DNA of 64,000 bases from Ctena decussata (lineage: Eukaryota; Mollusca; Bivalvia; Lucinida; Lucinidae): positions 104,827,298-104,891,297 of the forward strand of contig OZ022498.1 of the NCBI GenBank assembly GCA_963989385.1. Reading direction: 5' to 3'. This document shows, piece after piece, positions 22,101 to 33,100 of this stretch. Both the position numbers and the translations under genes were made by a program. The notes below the pieces were generated by a model, which worked only from the letters and a program-made list of their open reading frames with translations, had not been told where the DNA came from and made no database searches. Each line of letters begins with the position of its first letter. The first letter of the stretch is position 1.

Positions 22101-24464
22101 CTAAGTGAACTGCCTGTAAGACATTTCGTTGTCTTCTAGAATATGTATTATTTCTTCCGTCAATTTGTTTTTCAGAGAAAAATCGGGCCATGCGACATGT
22201 AACTTTGGGGAGTACCAGTGACCTTTTATTTCTAGGTCAGAAATTGAAAAGGGGGCATGAATGTCATAATACGAAGGGCACATAGGCAACTGAATAATAT
22301 CAAGCAAAACGCATATCTTTCCACAAGTAACTTCAAGACATAGTTTTGACCTAACTTTTAACTGGTAGTGTTTCCATAAATATACAGCGACAATGGTCAA
22401 TAAAGTACATAGTAGAAGAAAATTGGCTTGCTCCCATGTAAGATCAATTGAAAAGTTAATGGTGCTAGATTCCTCTTGATTTTGTATTTCTGAGTTTTTG
22501 TTATATATGAATGATGGGACATCGGTTACCAAAGCTTTAGCCTTTTGAATCCCTTCAACAACCAAGAGCGCTGCTGTGAGTTTTCTAACTTTAAGAATTG
22601 TCCAGATTAAGACGACAGTTAATATTACTGTTGCACTTGTAGTGATGTATAGGAGTATGTTATCTGTACTAGGCCAGTCCTCGTCTAGTGTGATTTGACC
22701 ATCTAGTAAAGGTTCAGCTAAAGTTTGAAATATTACTGCATCTTTCTTTGCGGTTTCGGCCATTTTTGACAAGCTTAGATGAGACTTTGTATCTGCTGCA
22801 AGAATATCTGACATTTTATGTTGATAGAGTTTAAGTTTGGGTAGGCTGACATTCACGGCTTTACTGAAAATGGTGTCTGCAAAAATATTTTCAACAAATT
22901 CATTATCAAAGAAGTGTTGCAGTAATGCTAGGTTTACAGGATGAAGAGCTGTTATGTTATCGTTATGATGACATGACGCCAGTCTTGGTGCAAAGAAATG
23001 ACTGTTGGTTGAAACGGAGCATCTGCAAGGTAGTTTGAATAAACAGAAGTCACAACCTTCGACCATTCTGTGGTTATTTAGACATTCTAATGACAGTAAA
23101 GGGGTTCGATATACTAAAAGTGTGTTAGGAGATATTTCCATGATTTGGGGTTTTACCACATCTTGCAAGAAACGGAAGTCACATAAAGATTTAACCTTTG
23201 TTTTGTCATTTGCGAACAGTGAAAGTATACAAGAATCAGCGGTAACTGGAGTTAATGCTACATTAGAAGTACAATATTTTACTGTCTTACCAGTACATAA
23301 AGTTAACTCAAGGTCTGAAACTGCAGCATAATATTGCTTATTTGCTGTTATAAGAAAATAAGGTGGCAGATTTAACAGCTGAGTTGCGTGTTTGGATGTT
23401 GAATTGACCGGGACTGGTGCTGAAATAATTTTATATAGAGTAAGAGGGTGTTCAAAATATGAAATGGGTAATTTTATTGTCACATAAAGATTTGTACCGT
23501 TCCTGGCAAATAGATACTTGCAGTCGGAATATACTTCCCGGACAGTTGTCAGTGTTAGATGAAAGCCATTAAATTTTGTTTGCAAGAGAAGCTTGATGTC
23601 CTGCAGAGTACTTTCCATAACATGTTGTGGTATAAGTAAAGGTGAGAGCTGACCGTTAACCAAAGCATAAATACCTAATTTAAACTCCTCCAGAGCGTGA
23701 TTGATTTTATTGGAAGTTTTTATTTGATCTATCAAAATGCCCATCACGTACTCAAATGAATGTTCTAAATTTAACGTGCTGGTGTGAAGTTCATTTTGTA
23801 TGACCTTGATACCTAGCATATTGTTTTTGATTCCGTCCATTAAGTTGTCCATTCTGGAGTTTGCTGTTTCAATATAAGAGCTTAAGTGATTTTCGTGTTG
23901 AGTAAGAGCCTTAGCGAGTCCTGTTGCCATTTTGTTAAGCTTATTCATATGATTTGCTAATATGTTATCATCATCCATAGTTGCAGTTCCAAAAAGACCT
24001 TTTGATAATTTCCCCAGAAAGGGTAATAATGAACGCCTACTGCGGGACTTGTGTATGTGGGTTTCTGGAATAAGCTGTTCAATCGACTGAATAGTTGTAT
24101 TCAGCCTTGCAGCTGTTTCCGCACGGACGCTATCTAACTGTGCTAGGAAATGTGATACCATTCTACAGGAAGTGTTCTGCTTTTTACATGCTGCTAATCT
24201 TGGCATAGCAAAGGTAATAGGAAGATTAAGTTCAAAAGTATGATACCAGAAGTCTCTAGCGATAATAACTCTTTCTTTCTGCTGAAATATGACACCGTAG
24301 TTCAACCTTTGAAACATCTCCGAGCCTCCACAAGGACCAATCAGACTAAGGAAGACCATGATACCCAATATCCACCAGCCTCCAGAGGTTCCTGGAAGTA
24401 AGAAGAGATTGGTAAAACACCAGTAGTGAATCGGATAAAGGAGAAATAACACTAATTGACACAA
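22101..24464 (-). CDS. env: Envelope-like fusion glycoprotein, baculovirus-F type, intact
   Basis: 787 codons open without a stop. The first in-frame ATG is M36 (24359), followed by a short hydrophobic signal-like stretch; codons before it may belong to an intron. Residues 141-144 (RSRR) form a furin-type site, directly followed by a glycine- and leucine-rich candidate fusion peptide ending KGLFG, the pattern of the baculovirus F / errantivirus Env family (Baculo_F). A heptad-rich helical region with many N and L follows. Hydrophobic spans lie at about 602-626 and 682-697, with a ~90-residue tail after the second. Two C-terminal membrane spans are unusual for this family. It lies 120 bp downstream of pol. 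The family assignment rests on the cleavage and fusion-peptide pattern only. Confidence 0.8.
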   Translation of the reverse strand: MCQLVLFLLYPIHYWCFTNLFLLPGTSGGWWILGIMVFLSLIGPCGGSEMFQRLNYGVIFQQKERVIIARDFWYHTFELNLPITFAMPRLAACKKQNTSCRMVSHFLAQLDSVRAETAARLNTTIQSIEQLIPETHIHKSRSRRSLLPFLGKLSKGLFGTATMDDDNILANHMNKLNKMATGLAKALTQHENHLSSYIETANSRMDNLMDGIKNNMLGIKVIQNELHTSTLNLEHSFEYVMGILIDQIKTSNKINHALEEFKLGIYALVNGQLSPLLIPQHVMESTLQDIKLLLQTKFNGFHLTLTTVREVYSDCKYLFARNGTNLYVTIKLPISYFEHPLTLYKIISAPVPVNSTSKHATQLLNLPPYFLITANKQYYAAVSDLELTLCTGKTVKYCTSNVALTPVTADSCILSLFANDKTKVKSLCDFRFLQDVVKPQIMEISPNTLLVYRTPLLSLECLNNHRMVEGCDFCLFKLPCRCSVSTNSHFFAPRLASCHHNDNITALHPVNLALLQHFFDNEFVENIFADTIFSKAVNVSLPKLKLYQHKMSDILAADTKSHLSLSKMAETAKKDAVIFQTLAEPLLDGQITLDEDWPSTDNILLYITTSATVILTVVLIWTILKVRKLTAALLVVEGIQKAKALVTDVPSFIYNKNSEIQNQEESSTINFSIDLTWEQANFLLLCTLLTIVAVYLWKHYQLKVRSKLCLEVTCGKICVLLDIIQLPMCPSYYDIHAPFSISDLEIKGHWYSPKLHVAWPDFSLKNKLTEEIIHILEDNEMSYRQFT
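24380..24410 (-). promoter_or_regulatory. Candidate 3' splice site for env mRNA
   Basis: CTCTTCTTACTTCCAG/G on the minus strand puts a good acceptor at about 24392/24391, some 30 nt before the first env ATG (24359). Retroviral and errantiviral env genes are usually made from a spliced RNA. The matching donor could be the GTAAGTG at 32813 in the 5' LTR. Confidence 0.4.
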
Positions 24465-24584
24465 CAGGGAAGACTGTTGTATGATTCACTACGGGTATTC
24501 TATGTAAGGTTTAATAGGAAAGGTAGAAGTAAGTGCCGGCATAGGATCCTCATTTAACCAGTGGGAATTGAAATGCATGAACTT

Positions 24585-26676
24585 TTAATCATCTGATCTT
24601 GTGAAGAATTTCGGTTTATGTTTGCGTTTGCGTCCAACTTTAGTGTATGTTTTCAGGTAGATTTCTATCGCCTGTTTTGGAACGTTTTGTTCTGGTTCCC
24701 AAGCTTTTGAACCATCAGGCCACTGAATTCGATAGCGCTGCTTGCCGCCTTTTCTGCTTGCATGTATGATGCGAATGTTACTCATATCCCTAGGTTCAGG
24801 TTGAGGTACTGGCAATGGTTGCTTTGCATCTGATTTTGTGTCCTGTGATACAGGCTGATTGTTTGTATTTAGCTCCTGTGCTCCACCATCATCAGGCTGC
24901 AGTGTGTCGTGCTGCTGTGGTGGTTTATTTTGAGGCTGTTGTGTGTCTGTCTGTTGGTGTGGATCCGGTAATTCAGGAGGCTGAGGCATCTCAGGCTGCT
25001 GATTACCTTCGGCCCTATCAATGATTTCAGTTTGTCTCTGATGATAGAGTTTCAGTCTAGAAGCATTGATGAGAGACTTTTGGACTTTGTTATCTTGAAT
25101 ATTCTTAAGTTTGTAAGTGAAGTTGGGCCCGATATCCATGATGCGGAACGGACCAACCCACTTGCTTTCTAGTTTTGAGGATAGGCCAACAGCAACCTTA
25201 CCAAGCTTCATCATAACTAGGTCACCGACTTGAAATGCTGGTGGTTCTGCCCTAATGTCATGTGTGTGTTTTGCCTTTGCTTGGGCGTTTTCTAAATTTG
25301 ATTTAGCAATTTCTTTGACAATTTTCAGTTTTTCTATTAGATTTTCAAAATACTGGCGCACATTTTGGCCAAGAGTAGGTTTTGGTATAAGCGAGGTGTC
25401 TATAGGCAAGTGCATTTCCTTCCCAAAAAGTAACTGGTACGGGCTGAACCCAGTACTTTCCGTGCAGGGGGTAGACCTGAAGGCCATCATAATGCTTGGA
25501 AGGAGAGAGGGCCAATTTCATCTGATCCTTATCTACATAAGCTCTCAGTGTTTGGGCCAACGTTCCGTTTGCTCTCTCAACCTGAGCATTGGTCTCTGGG
25601 TGGTAGCTGCTAGTGTGCAACCTTTTGACCTCGAATAATTCGCAGAGGGCATTGACAAGTTTGGACATGAAGCTTCTCCCACGGTCAGACACAATGGTTC
25701 TTGGTGCCCCATATCTTGTAAATATTTCATTGTACAAAATATCAGCAACTTCTTTGGCCTCTTGTGTCCGCATGGGAAAAGCCTCAGTCCACTTGGAAAA
25801 GCTGTCTACCACCAAGAGTATATATTGAAAGCCTTCTTTGGTCTTTGGGAGTGAACAAAGTATGTCAATGTGGACCCGAGAGAAAACATCTTCAACAGGC
25901 AATGGGTTAAGAGGAGCAGAGTGTCTGTTTCTCTCAACCTTGGATCTCTGGCAAGCATCACATGTACTGACATAGTCCTTTATTTGTTGGTACATTTTGG
26001 GCCACCAGTACTTCTGCTTTATGGCAGCAAAAGTCCTTTTAACTCCAAAATGCCCACCACCGGCCTTGCAATCATGATATGCTGCCAGAACCTCTTGGCG
26101 TTTTACTGAGGGAAGAGCAACCTGTAAGATGAGACTCTCTGGGTCAACTGTTTTCAGTTTCTTTGTTCTAGGTGTGAACACATGATATAGAACACCATCG
26201 CTTAAGACATATTGATTTTCTGCCACTACTGTTATGAGATTGGCTAATTCCTTATCTTCAGGAACTTTATTTTCCTCCAGGTATTTTATAATGTGTCGGA
26301 AATCATCACATTCGCGCTGTAACCTTGGAATGTCAAAGGGTTGATTGGCCTCATTGTCAATAGTGTTTATCATAGGAGAGTTTTGATACTCAAATGTTAC
26401 TTCAATGCCTTCTTTTGCTTTGTTTGGTGTGTCTTGACAGCAGAAGTTGACAGATGCCGTAGGCGAAGTCTTAGAAGCAAGCACGGAATTATCACATGCT
26501 GGATTCTTACTTGCCGACGCATTGGTTGTTTGGGTTTGAAATTTAGATACTACTGGTGTTGGTGCATGAGCCTGAGTTGAGTCTGGCTTTCCTATTCTGG
26601 AATAATCTATTCTGGAAATAGCGTCTGCGTTCTGATTTTGGGTTCCTTTTCGGTGTTCAATTGTGAAATTATAACT
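24585..26676 (-). pseudogene. pol: Pol: integrase with GPY/F-like and chromodomain-like tail, frameshifted
   Basis: 26676-25345 continues the pol frame. It has an HHCC zinc-binding region (HDCKAGGGHFG ... CDACQ) and a DDE core: D in HIDIL, D in SDRGR, E in VERANG. Just after the core the frame shifts by one base near 25500-25520, and 25490-24585 completes the C-terminus. That part has a GPFRIMDIG segment of the GPY/F type, a Q/P-rich linker, and a chromodomain-like end (RYRIQWPDG..AWEPEQN). Chromodomain-like tails can steer integration to particular chromatin (family knowledge). As found, the protein is interrupted. Confidence 0.85.
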
Positions 26677-28246
26677 TTAGATCTCGATGATCCACCTTGC
26701 AAATTTTCCAGTTGGTTCTTTTTTATCCATTAGCCATTTCATTGCAGCATTGTCAGTGTTAATTTTGAAATGTCTGTGTGAAAGGTAATGACGGTAAGCT
26801 TCTATTCCAGAAATGATAGCCAGACACTCAAGCTCATTACTATGCCAACTTTGTTCCTCAGGGCGAATTGCGCGACCTCCGTAAGCAATCACATACTCCC
26901 TTCCGTCATCATCCATTTGACCCAGAACATAGCCCAGAGCACCCCCACTTGCGTCTGTTGACAGAATGAATTCCTTATTCATGTCAACAAACCGCAAGAT
27001 TGGAGGGCTTACCAAAGCACGTTTCAGAGTTTCAAATGCATTTTGACAGTCGGTTGTCCAGTCAGAGGAGGAGAAGTTTCTTTTAACTTCTTTTTTTAGC
27101 AATGCATTTAAAGGCACACAAATCTTTGCAAAATCTTTTACAAACCTCCTGTAGTAGTTGCAAAGACCCAGGAAGCCGTTCTGTTCTGTTCTGTTCAATT
27201 CTCGTATCGACGTTACCCAAGTGGCTCAACGGTACGTAACCATAGTTGCACACACCTGGCGCCGGGTGTCCGTCCAATCCCAGGAAGCCACGCAATTGTT
27301 TCTGAGTAACGGGGACAGGGAAATTTTGAACTTTATCTGTATTTCGTGGGTCGACTGCTACCCCATTTTCAGTTATTACATGGCCAAGAAAGATAACTCT
27401 GTCAACACCAAACTGACATTTAGATGGCTTTAAAGTTAACTTAGCGTCTCTTAGTCTTTGGAAGACTTCTTGAAGATGTTGAAGATGGATTTCCAAGTTT
27501 GGGCTGAATACCAAGATATCATCGATATAACACAGCACAAATTTCCAGTTTAATCCCTTCAGAACGAGTGACATAAGCATCTGAAAGCTCATAGGGGCAT
27601 TTCGTAAACCAAAAGGCATTCTGGTAAATTCGAACACACCCTCATGAGTCACAAATGCTGCTTTATGTCTCGTCTCAGGATCCAAAGGGATCTGAAAATA
27701 GGCTGAGTTAAGGTCAAGCGTTGAAAATATCGTGGCACGAGATTCACCCAAAGCATCAAATACATCTTCTATTCTTGGGAGTGGATGAGAAATGGGAATC
27801 GTTATCTGATTCAACTGCCGATAATCCACCGCAAACCGCCAAGAACCATCTTTTTTCTTAACCAATACCACTGGAGAGTTCCAAACAGATGTGGACCTTT
27901 CAATTAAATGTGCTTCTAGCATTTCATTAGTTTGCCTTTCAGTTTCTGCCTTCTTAACAGGGTCTTGTCTGTAAAATCTTTGATGCACAGGTTTGGCCCC
28001 AGGCACAGTATCAATTTGATGCTTATACATATCGGTTTGGCCAATGTCAGACAAAGATGTAGAAAAGACATCATTGTTAGAAATCAGAAACTGACGAAGC
28101 TTCGCCTTTTGCTGTTCAGACAGGTTTGGGTTATTTATAACAAAATCAGAATCAAAATTAGCACTGTTTGGAACTTTTCCAGAGGTCTCAGCACAAACAT
28201 CAATATGAGACACTGATGGACCATCATTAACATCAAAAGGGTAAAC
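26677..28246 (-). pseudogene. pol: Pol: reverse transcriptase and RNase H, interrupted
   Basis: 28246-27290 encodes RT: WRFAVDYRQLN, STLDLNSAYFQI, FEFTRMPFGLRNAP and the catalytic CYIDDILVF, then FLGHVI. A 112-bp insertion (27178-27289) then shifts the frame, and RNase H resumes in the other frame to 26677 with LSTDASGGALG, NELECLAI and NTDNAAMKWL. The frame ends ...WIIEI then TAA at 26677-26679. The integrase frame continues beyond it without a shift, where glutamine is usual in this family, so a CAA-to-TAA change is likely. The start side is also closed by a TAA at 28247-28249. Confidence 0.85.
27178..27289. mobile_element. ~100-bp insertion with 11-bp target duplication in pol
   Basis: CCCAGGAAGCC occurs at 27167-27177 and again at 27279-27289. 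Between them is a (TTCTG)n tract, then GTGGCTCAACGGTACG (A-box-like) and GGTGTCCGTCCAATCCC (weak B-box-like). Removing 112 bp restores one frame across RT and RNase H. It is probably a very short tRNA-like SINE or a 3' fragment of a LINE-mobilised RNA; the orientation is unclear. Confidence 0.65.
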
Positions 28247-29041
28247 TTATTGAGCATCGATGACATTGATATTAGCAATTACCCTAGTTGGGGACAAAGT
28301 GATATTTTTTGTTGTTGGGTTTATCAATCTCATAATTGCCCTATTGTTTTTATTAGTAACTAAGCATTTAGCACCAGCGAGATTAATATTTTGTAGACTT
28401 TCTACAGGCTCAAGGAGCATAACCTCATTTTTAGCACAATTTGACAATTTAACTGGAATTGTAATTTCTGACTCAGCAGGTATGACTTCCTGCCTAACAC
28501 TTCTGGCATAGCCAAACTTGCTGTCAGAAGTAAGGGCTACTGCCACAAGGTGGTCATGCAGGGTCATAACTCGACGATGGAAGTCAATGTTGACATTATG
28601 TTCATGCATAAAATCAAGGCCTAAAATAAGTGGATGGTGTAGCTGCTCTATAATTATAAAGTTTTGCTCAACATTTAGCCCAGAAATTTTCAAAGTTATT
28701 TTTGCTTGGCCTAAAACTTGGTGACGTTCACCTCCAACACCAACAATGCGGGCAATACTGGAAGGCTGAATTTGAACAGAATTTCTATTAATTTTATCAA
28801 AAGTTGCTTTTTGGATACAGCTAACACTAGCACCAGAATCCACTAAGGTTTGAATTTTCTTTCCATTTATTTCCAGCAAAATTGTGTTTCTGTTAAGTGA
28901 TGTTGCAACATTGACTTCCACTTCAGTCGGACATGATTGAGAAGGGCTATTAATTTTAGGCTTCTTTTCAGAGCTTTGTTTGGGCTTGTTGCCTATGTGC
29001 CCATCCGCAGGTGATGCACACTCACGGACAGGCGCGAGTCC
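28247..29041 (-). CDS. pro: Aspartic protease region, in frame with gag after UAG
   Basis: The frame continues directly from the gag TAG (29042-29044): about 40 linker codons, then the protease from 28921. The catalytic motif LVDSGASVSC is present near residue 30 of the protease, and a flap-like VVGVGG-type stretch and PLILGLDFMHE follow. It ends ...NVIDAQ then TAA at 28247-28249, and the RT frame lies beyond in the same phase. Retroviral-type proteases act as dimers to cut Gag and Gag-Pol. Whether the TAA is a mutation or a real boundary cannot be told from one copy. Confidence 0.8.
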   Translation of the reverse strand, partial: GLAPVRECASPADGHIGNKPKQSSEKKPKINSPSQSCPTEVEVNVATSLNRNTILLEINGKKIQTLVDSGASVSCIQKATFDKINRNSVQIQPSSIARIVGVGGERHQVLGQAKITLKISGLNVEQNFIIIEQLHHPLILGLDFMHEHNVNIDFHRRVMTLHDHLVAVALTSDSKFGYARSVRQEVIPAESEITIPVKLSNCAKNEVMLLEPVESLQNINLAGAKCLVTNKNNRAIMRLINPTTKNITLSPTRVIANINVIDAQ

Positions 29042-30091
29042 CTAATGCCTATTCTGACTCTCATGCAGCTTTTTCAATTCGCATTTTTCAGAGAAGTGAT
29101 TACGTTTGCTACAGTAGGAACAAGTGATACCATACGCTACACATTCTTTCTGACTATGAAAAGTCTTACCTCCACAGCCTCTGCATGCTGTTTCTCGCTG
29201 TCCTCTCCTGGGTATCTGAGGCAAAGCTGAATGTCTCGTATCGCTATTGTTCCTGTACTCTTGTCTCTGCCGACTCCATGTTTGAGGCGGCGCCTGAGGC
29301 TCTTGTCGTCTATCCCTTCCGAACGCCATAACTTCGGTGAGCTTGTCGGTAACTGCATCTAACACACGCTTGGTAATGTCCTCCACATTTACTGCGGCTG
29401 TAGTAGCCGAGGTAGCAAGCACAGTTTTTTCTGCAAGTATTGCAGCTTTTCTCAAGTCCTCTAATGTTTTGTGGTTTTGCGGCATTACAATGGTTTTAAT
29501 GTCCACTGTTAATCCTTTGAGTGCAATGCCAGTAAGAAGAGATTCTGGGTAATTCTTGTTGGAAGTCACTTTTAGAATCCTTGTAAAGTAGCTTGCACAG
29601 CTTTCACTTGGCTGCTGTGACAGAATCAACAATGCCATGTCACTGTCAAGGCCATCACTTCCATTAAAACGGTCTGTCATGGCTGTTGTTAGGGCCCGTA
29701 AGTCTGCTTTTGTGTCAGCAGGCTGGGAGTTGTACCATGCTAATGCATGGTCCTTGAGGTAGAATGGCATGGTCTGCCTACGCTTGTCATTATTGAAGTT
29801 GTGGGCATCAGCAAAATTGTTAAACCATGTTAGCCATTCATCAGCCCTTTCACCTGAGTTGCCATGGAATGGGGGCATTGTAATATGAAAACCAGTTGCC
29901 ATATCTACACTATTGTTATCACTCTGTTCTGTGACTTCTGGCAATTCTGGGATTTGTCCAGTAAGCACTGTAGCTTCTAAGTCACTTAAGTTTAAAGAAC
30001 TGTCTGCTGAACTTACTGGATCCGGTGTACTTTCCCCTGAACTTAGCTGGTCACAGGATCTGAGATAATATCTGTTTTCAGGCGTTGACAT
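29042..30091 (-). CDS. gag: Gag polyprotein with zinc knuckle
   Basis: 349 codons from an ATG 14 bp past the PBS region. The N-terminal ~70 residues are acidic and S/T-rich. A capsid-like helical region follows, with a retrotransposon-gag signature (WLTWFNNFADA, LKDHALAWYNSQP, ALLILSQQPSESCASYFTRI). The C-terminus has CRGCGGKTFH, then CVAYGITCSYCSKRNHFSEK and a final C, a CCHC-type nucleic-acid-binding knuckle. The frame ends in TAG with protease in the same frame, so readthrough is possible. The first ~80 codons are duplicated at 18593-18354. Confidence 0.85.
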   Translation of the reverse strand: MSTPENRYYLRSCDQLSSGESTPDPVSSADSSLNLSDLEATVLTGQIPELPEVTEQSDNNSVDMATGFHITMPPFHGNSGERADEWLTWFNNFADAHNFNNDKRRQTMPFYLKDHALAWYNSQPADTKADLRALTTAMTDRFNGSDGLDSDMALLILSQQPSESCASYFTRILKVTSNKNYPESLLTGIALKGLTVDIKTIVMPQNHKTLEDLRKAAILAEKTVLATSATTAAVNVEDITKRVLDAVTDKLTEVMAFGRDRRQEPQAPPQTWSRQRQEYRNNSDTRHSALPQIPRRGQRETACRGCGGKTFHSQKECVAYGITCSYCSKRNHFSEKCELKKLHESQNRH

Positions 30092-30103
30092 CGATCACGT
30101 ACC

Positions 30104-30121
30104 ACTGTGTCTACTCCACCA
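30104..30121 (-). other. Primer-binding site of env-bearing element
   Basis: TGGTGGAGTAGACACAGT starts directly after the LTR end GGCATAAAAGAT. TGG is expected opposite a tRNA CCA end. The first 8 bases match the PBS of the gag-only element; the tRNA was not identified. Confidence 0.65.
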
Positions 30122-33100
30122 ATCTTTTATGCCGTGGGATTTACGGTCTTTTTATCTAAAATCTGAACAGAGAGAAACAATATAAATTTCCAATCCTTTA
30201 TTTTCTGAATTCCTTCTCACTAATACAAGCAGAGTTGTTTTGTGTGTGTAATAGACAAAGTACATACATAATACCTATAAACTTAAAACTACTAAAAATA
30301 TAAAGCTAATTATCCCTTCAGTATGTTGTAGCATTTCCAAGAAACAAACTATTTTCATTCCTGTGAGCCATAGTTTTCAACCGATAGCTTCTCTTTATTG
30401 CTTTTGAAAAACAGCATATAGTGTCTGATACTTTAATACGGCTTGCTGCTTAATATAAGAAGTTGTGTTTTTTGTAAACTTTATTTAAGACTAGAATCAC
30501 TGGTCCACGAATTAATTTATGCTATTAACATGAAGTAACAGTTTATATTTTCGCAAAACAAGTTTAAGGAGAACTGTAATGAATATAAGAATAATGAGCC
30601 GTTCGTTCACGAACTATGTTAAAACTTGGAGCATATGTTTGCATATTCATGACAATGTTAAATCTTTAAATATTCGTTCACGAATTAATTTAAGTTGTTA
30701 ACATTAAACCTAAGTTTACACAAGTTCAAAAGAGAAGAATCTTTAGATAAATTACAGGGAGATAAGAGTTATTTGCCGTTCGTTCACGAACTAGCTTAAC
30801 TATTAACCTAGTTGTTCACGAACCTTGATCTCTTAGCAACAAGCCGAGATGCTAATATAAAATAAATATGATTGTATATGTCTATACAAGGAGAAAGGAA
30901 TAATGAGTTAACAATTACTAAATGTAAAATTAAGTTGCCTCCAAACTATTTCCAGCAGTCATTGTTCTTATTATTATTATTGTCATTATTATTATTATTT
31001 CCAAAAGTGCTTAATTACCAGTTGTTAGCCTTAAATGAATGATTGCTTCTATCAATAACACTACTTACGGAAATAAGAAGGAAAAAGAAAGTTATACTAT
31101 TTACTCCTAAATAACTATGTTTATTATGGGGGGAACTCACTTGGCTTTAGAATGAGAGGTTGTCAACGCCTTACATTATGAACTTGTTTTTTTTATAGAA
31201 CAGTCCGGATTAGTCGGTTTCTAGAAAATGCTACTTTAAACTTCTATGACAGTTCGTAAGACTTATTGACCAATTAAAAGTTACACACTTATTTTCATGT
31301 ATATAAAGATAAAGTTAATACCAAAGTTTGCGAGTATGAAAATAATGAAACAACTTGAACTTTTCTGCACAAATATACTATACAGGTTCGTTTTCTGGTG
31401 TGACTAAGTTATCACCTCACAAAAGTACCTGTATTTCGTAAAGTTAAAGTTGCTTCTGTTCGGACACAAAATATTGATTGATTTCATAGTATTTACCGTA
31501 AACGTATTAACACTTGGACATACAAAATATTTATTGATTCAGCAAAGTATTTACCGTAAATGCATTAACATTTGGACACACTGCAATTTACAGATAATAA
31601 ACATGCTACTCTTGTTTTTCACTGTTTGCTTAAGTATTTGTGTCCCAACAACAACCTATGTGGAATACATTGGTAAAGTTATACTAGTATTTGAAATCAT
31701 TGAGTACTCTGATCATGGTCTGCACTGTTCGCTCAAGTATCAGCCTGCACTGTTTGCTAAGGTACTAGTCTGACCTGTTTGCTTAAGTACCAGCCTGCAC
31801 TGTTTGCTCAGGTGCCCGGTCTCGATGATTAGAGCTATCACGGTAGTTTATTTGAAGCAATTGTTAGGCACAAATACAGAATAACTTTGCGCTCTGTTTG
31901 GACACCCTTGTCCGAACACTCAGTGTCACCATGGCAGAGTCATACAAGCTTTTGTTGAACATGCCACAATGAACAAAGTGTCTGCTCAAAACAAAAGTGT
32001 CCAAATACAGAGCGTCACTATGGCAAATTCATACAAGGTAATTTGTCAAATATATACTGCACGGGACAAAGTGTTTGCACAAAACAAAAGTGCAGTCTTT
32101 TCTGATGTACACTACTGGTTTTGGAACTTATGTCCAAATACTCAGGGTCACTGTGGCACATTTATACAAGGTTTTTGCTAAATATACCACAGTGGACAAA
32201 GTGTTTTTGCAAAGTAGAAATTCAGTCTTAATGATCTGCACTGTTTATCTGAGAACAAATGTCCCAACAGTTAGAGCACTTACAGTACTTTATACAAAAT
32301 TATGGATACAGTGTTCTTGCAAAATAATGGGAGGAAATAGAACATTTTCTTATTGTAAAGTAGAACCTTGCATTTTACAGATCCATTCAAAACAGATCAA
32401 TTTATTCAAAACAAGTATTTGTTGAAGTTACAAGATATTTTACCATGGTTACATTTTCACAGAAAGAATTCTTGATTATGAATTGTAGTAAAAGTTAAAA
32501 ATGCCAAAAATAAATAGTGAATAATTTTTCTGAAAGAAATTAATAAAAATCGAATTTTCAACCGGAATATTTAAATTGAAAGAGAAACAAGAAACTGCAG
32601 AATTTCACGTCACATTTTTGAAAAGGAAAAAGATGAAATTACAATAATATGTAACTTTTTGCCTTAAGAAAAAAGTATAATTTATCCCAAAAAGCAAAAT
32701 AAAAAGAGTTAAAATAAGAACACTGTCCATAGAAAGCAACAAGAAGTACAGTAAAAACATTTTATCAAAAGAGCAAAAATATAAACAAGAAATGGTAATA
32801 AACTGTCACTTACCTGAACAGAGAGAAACAATATAAATTTCCAATCCTTTATTTTCTGAATTCCTTCTCACTAATACAAGCAGAGTTGTTTTGTGACTGG
32901 TCAGAAACTGGTAGGATATTTATATTGTATCCCCTGCACAGGTGTGAAAAGGGGTTTCCTCAAAACCATGTGACAGCTATCACTTACAAACAATAGCTAA
33001 AATCACATCTATCACTTAATAATTTTATATCAAAGCCAGGTGTCTACTCAGATATGGCACTTAGGTGATTAAGACTCAGAGCAGGGATTTGATGTCAACA

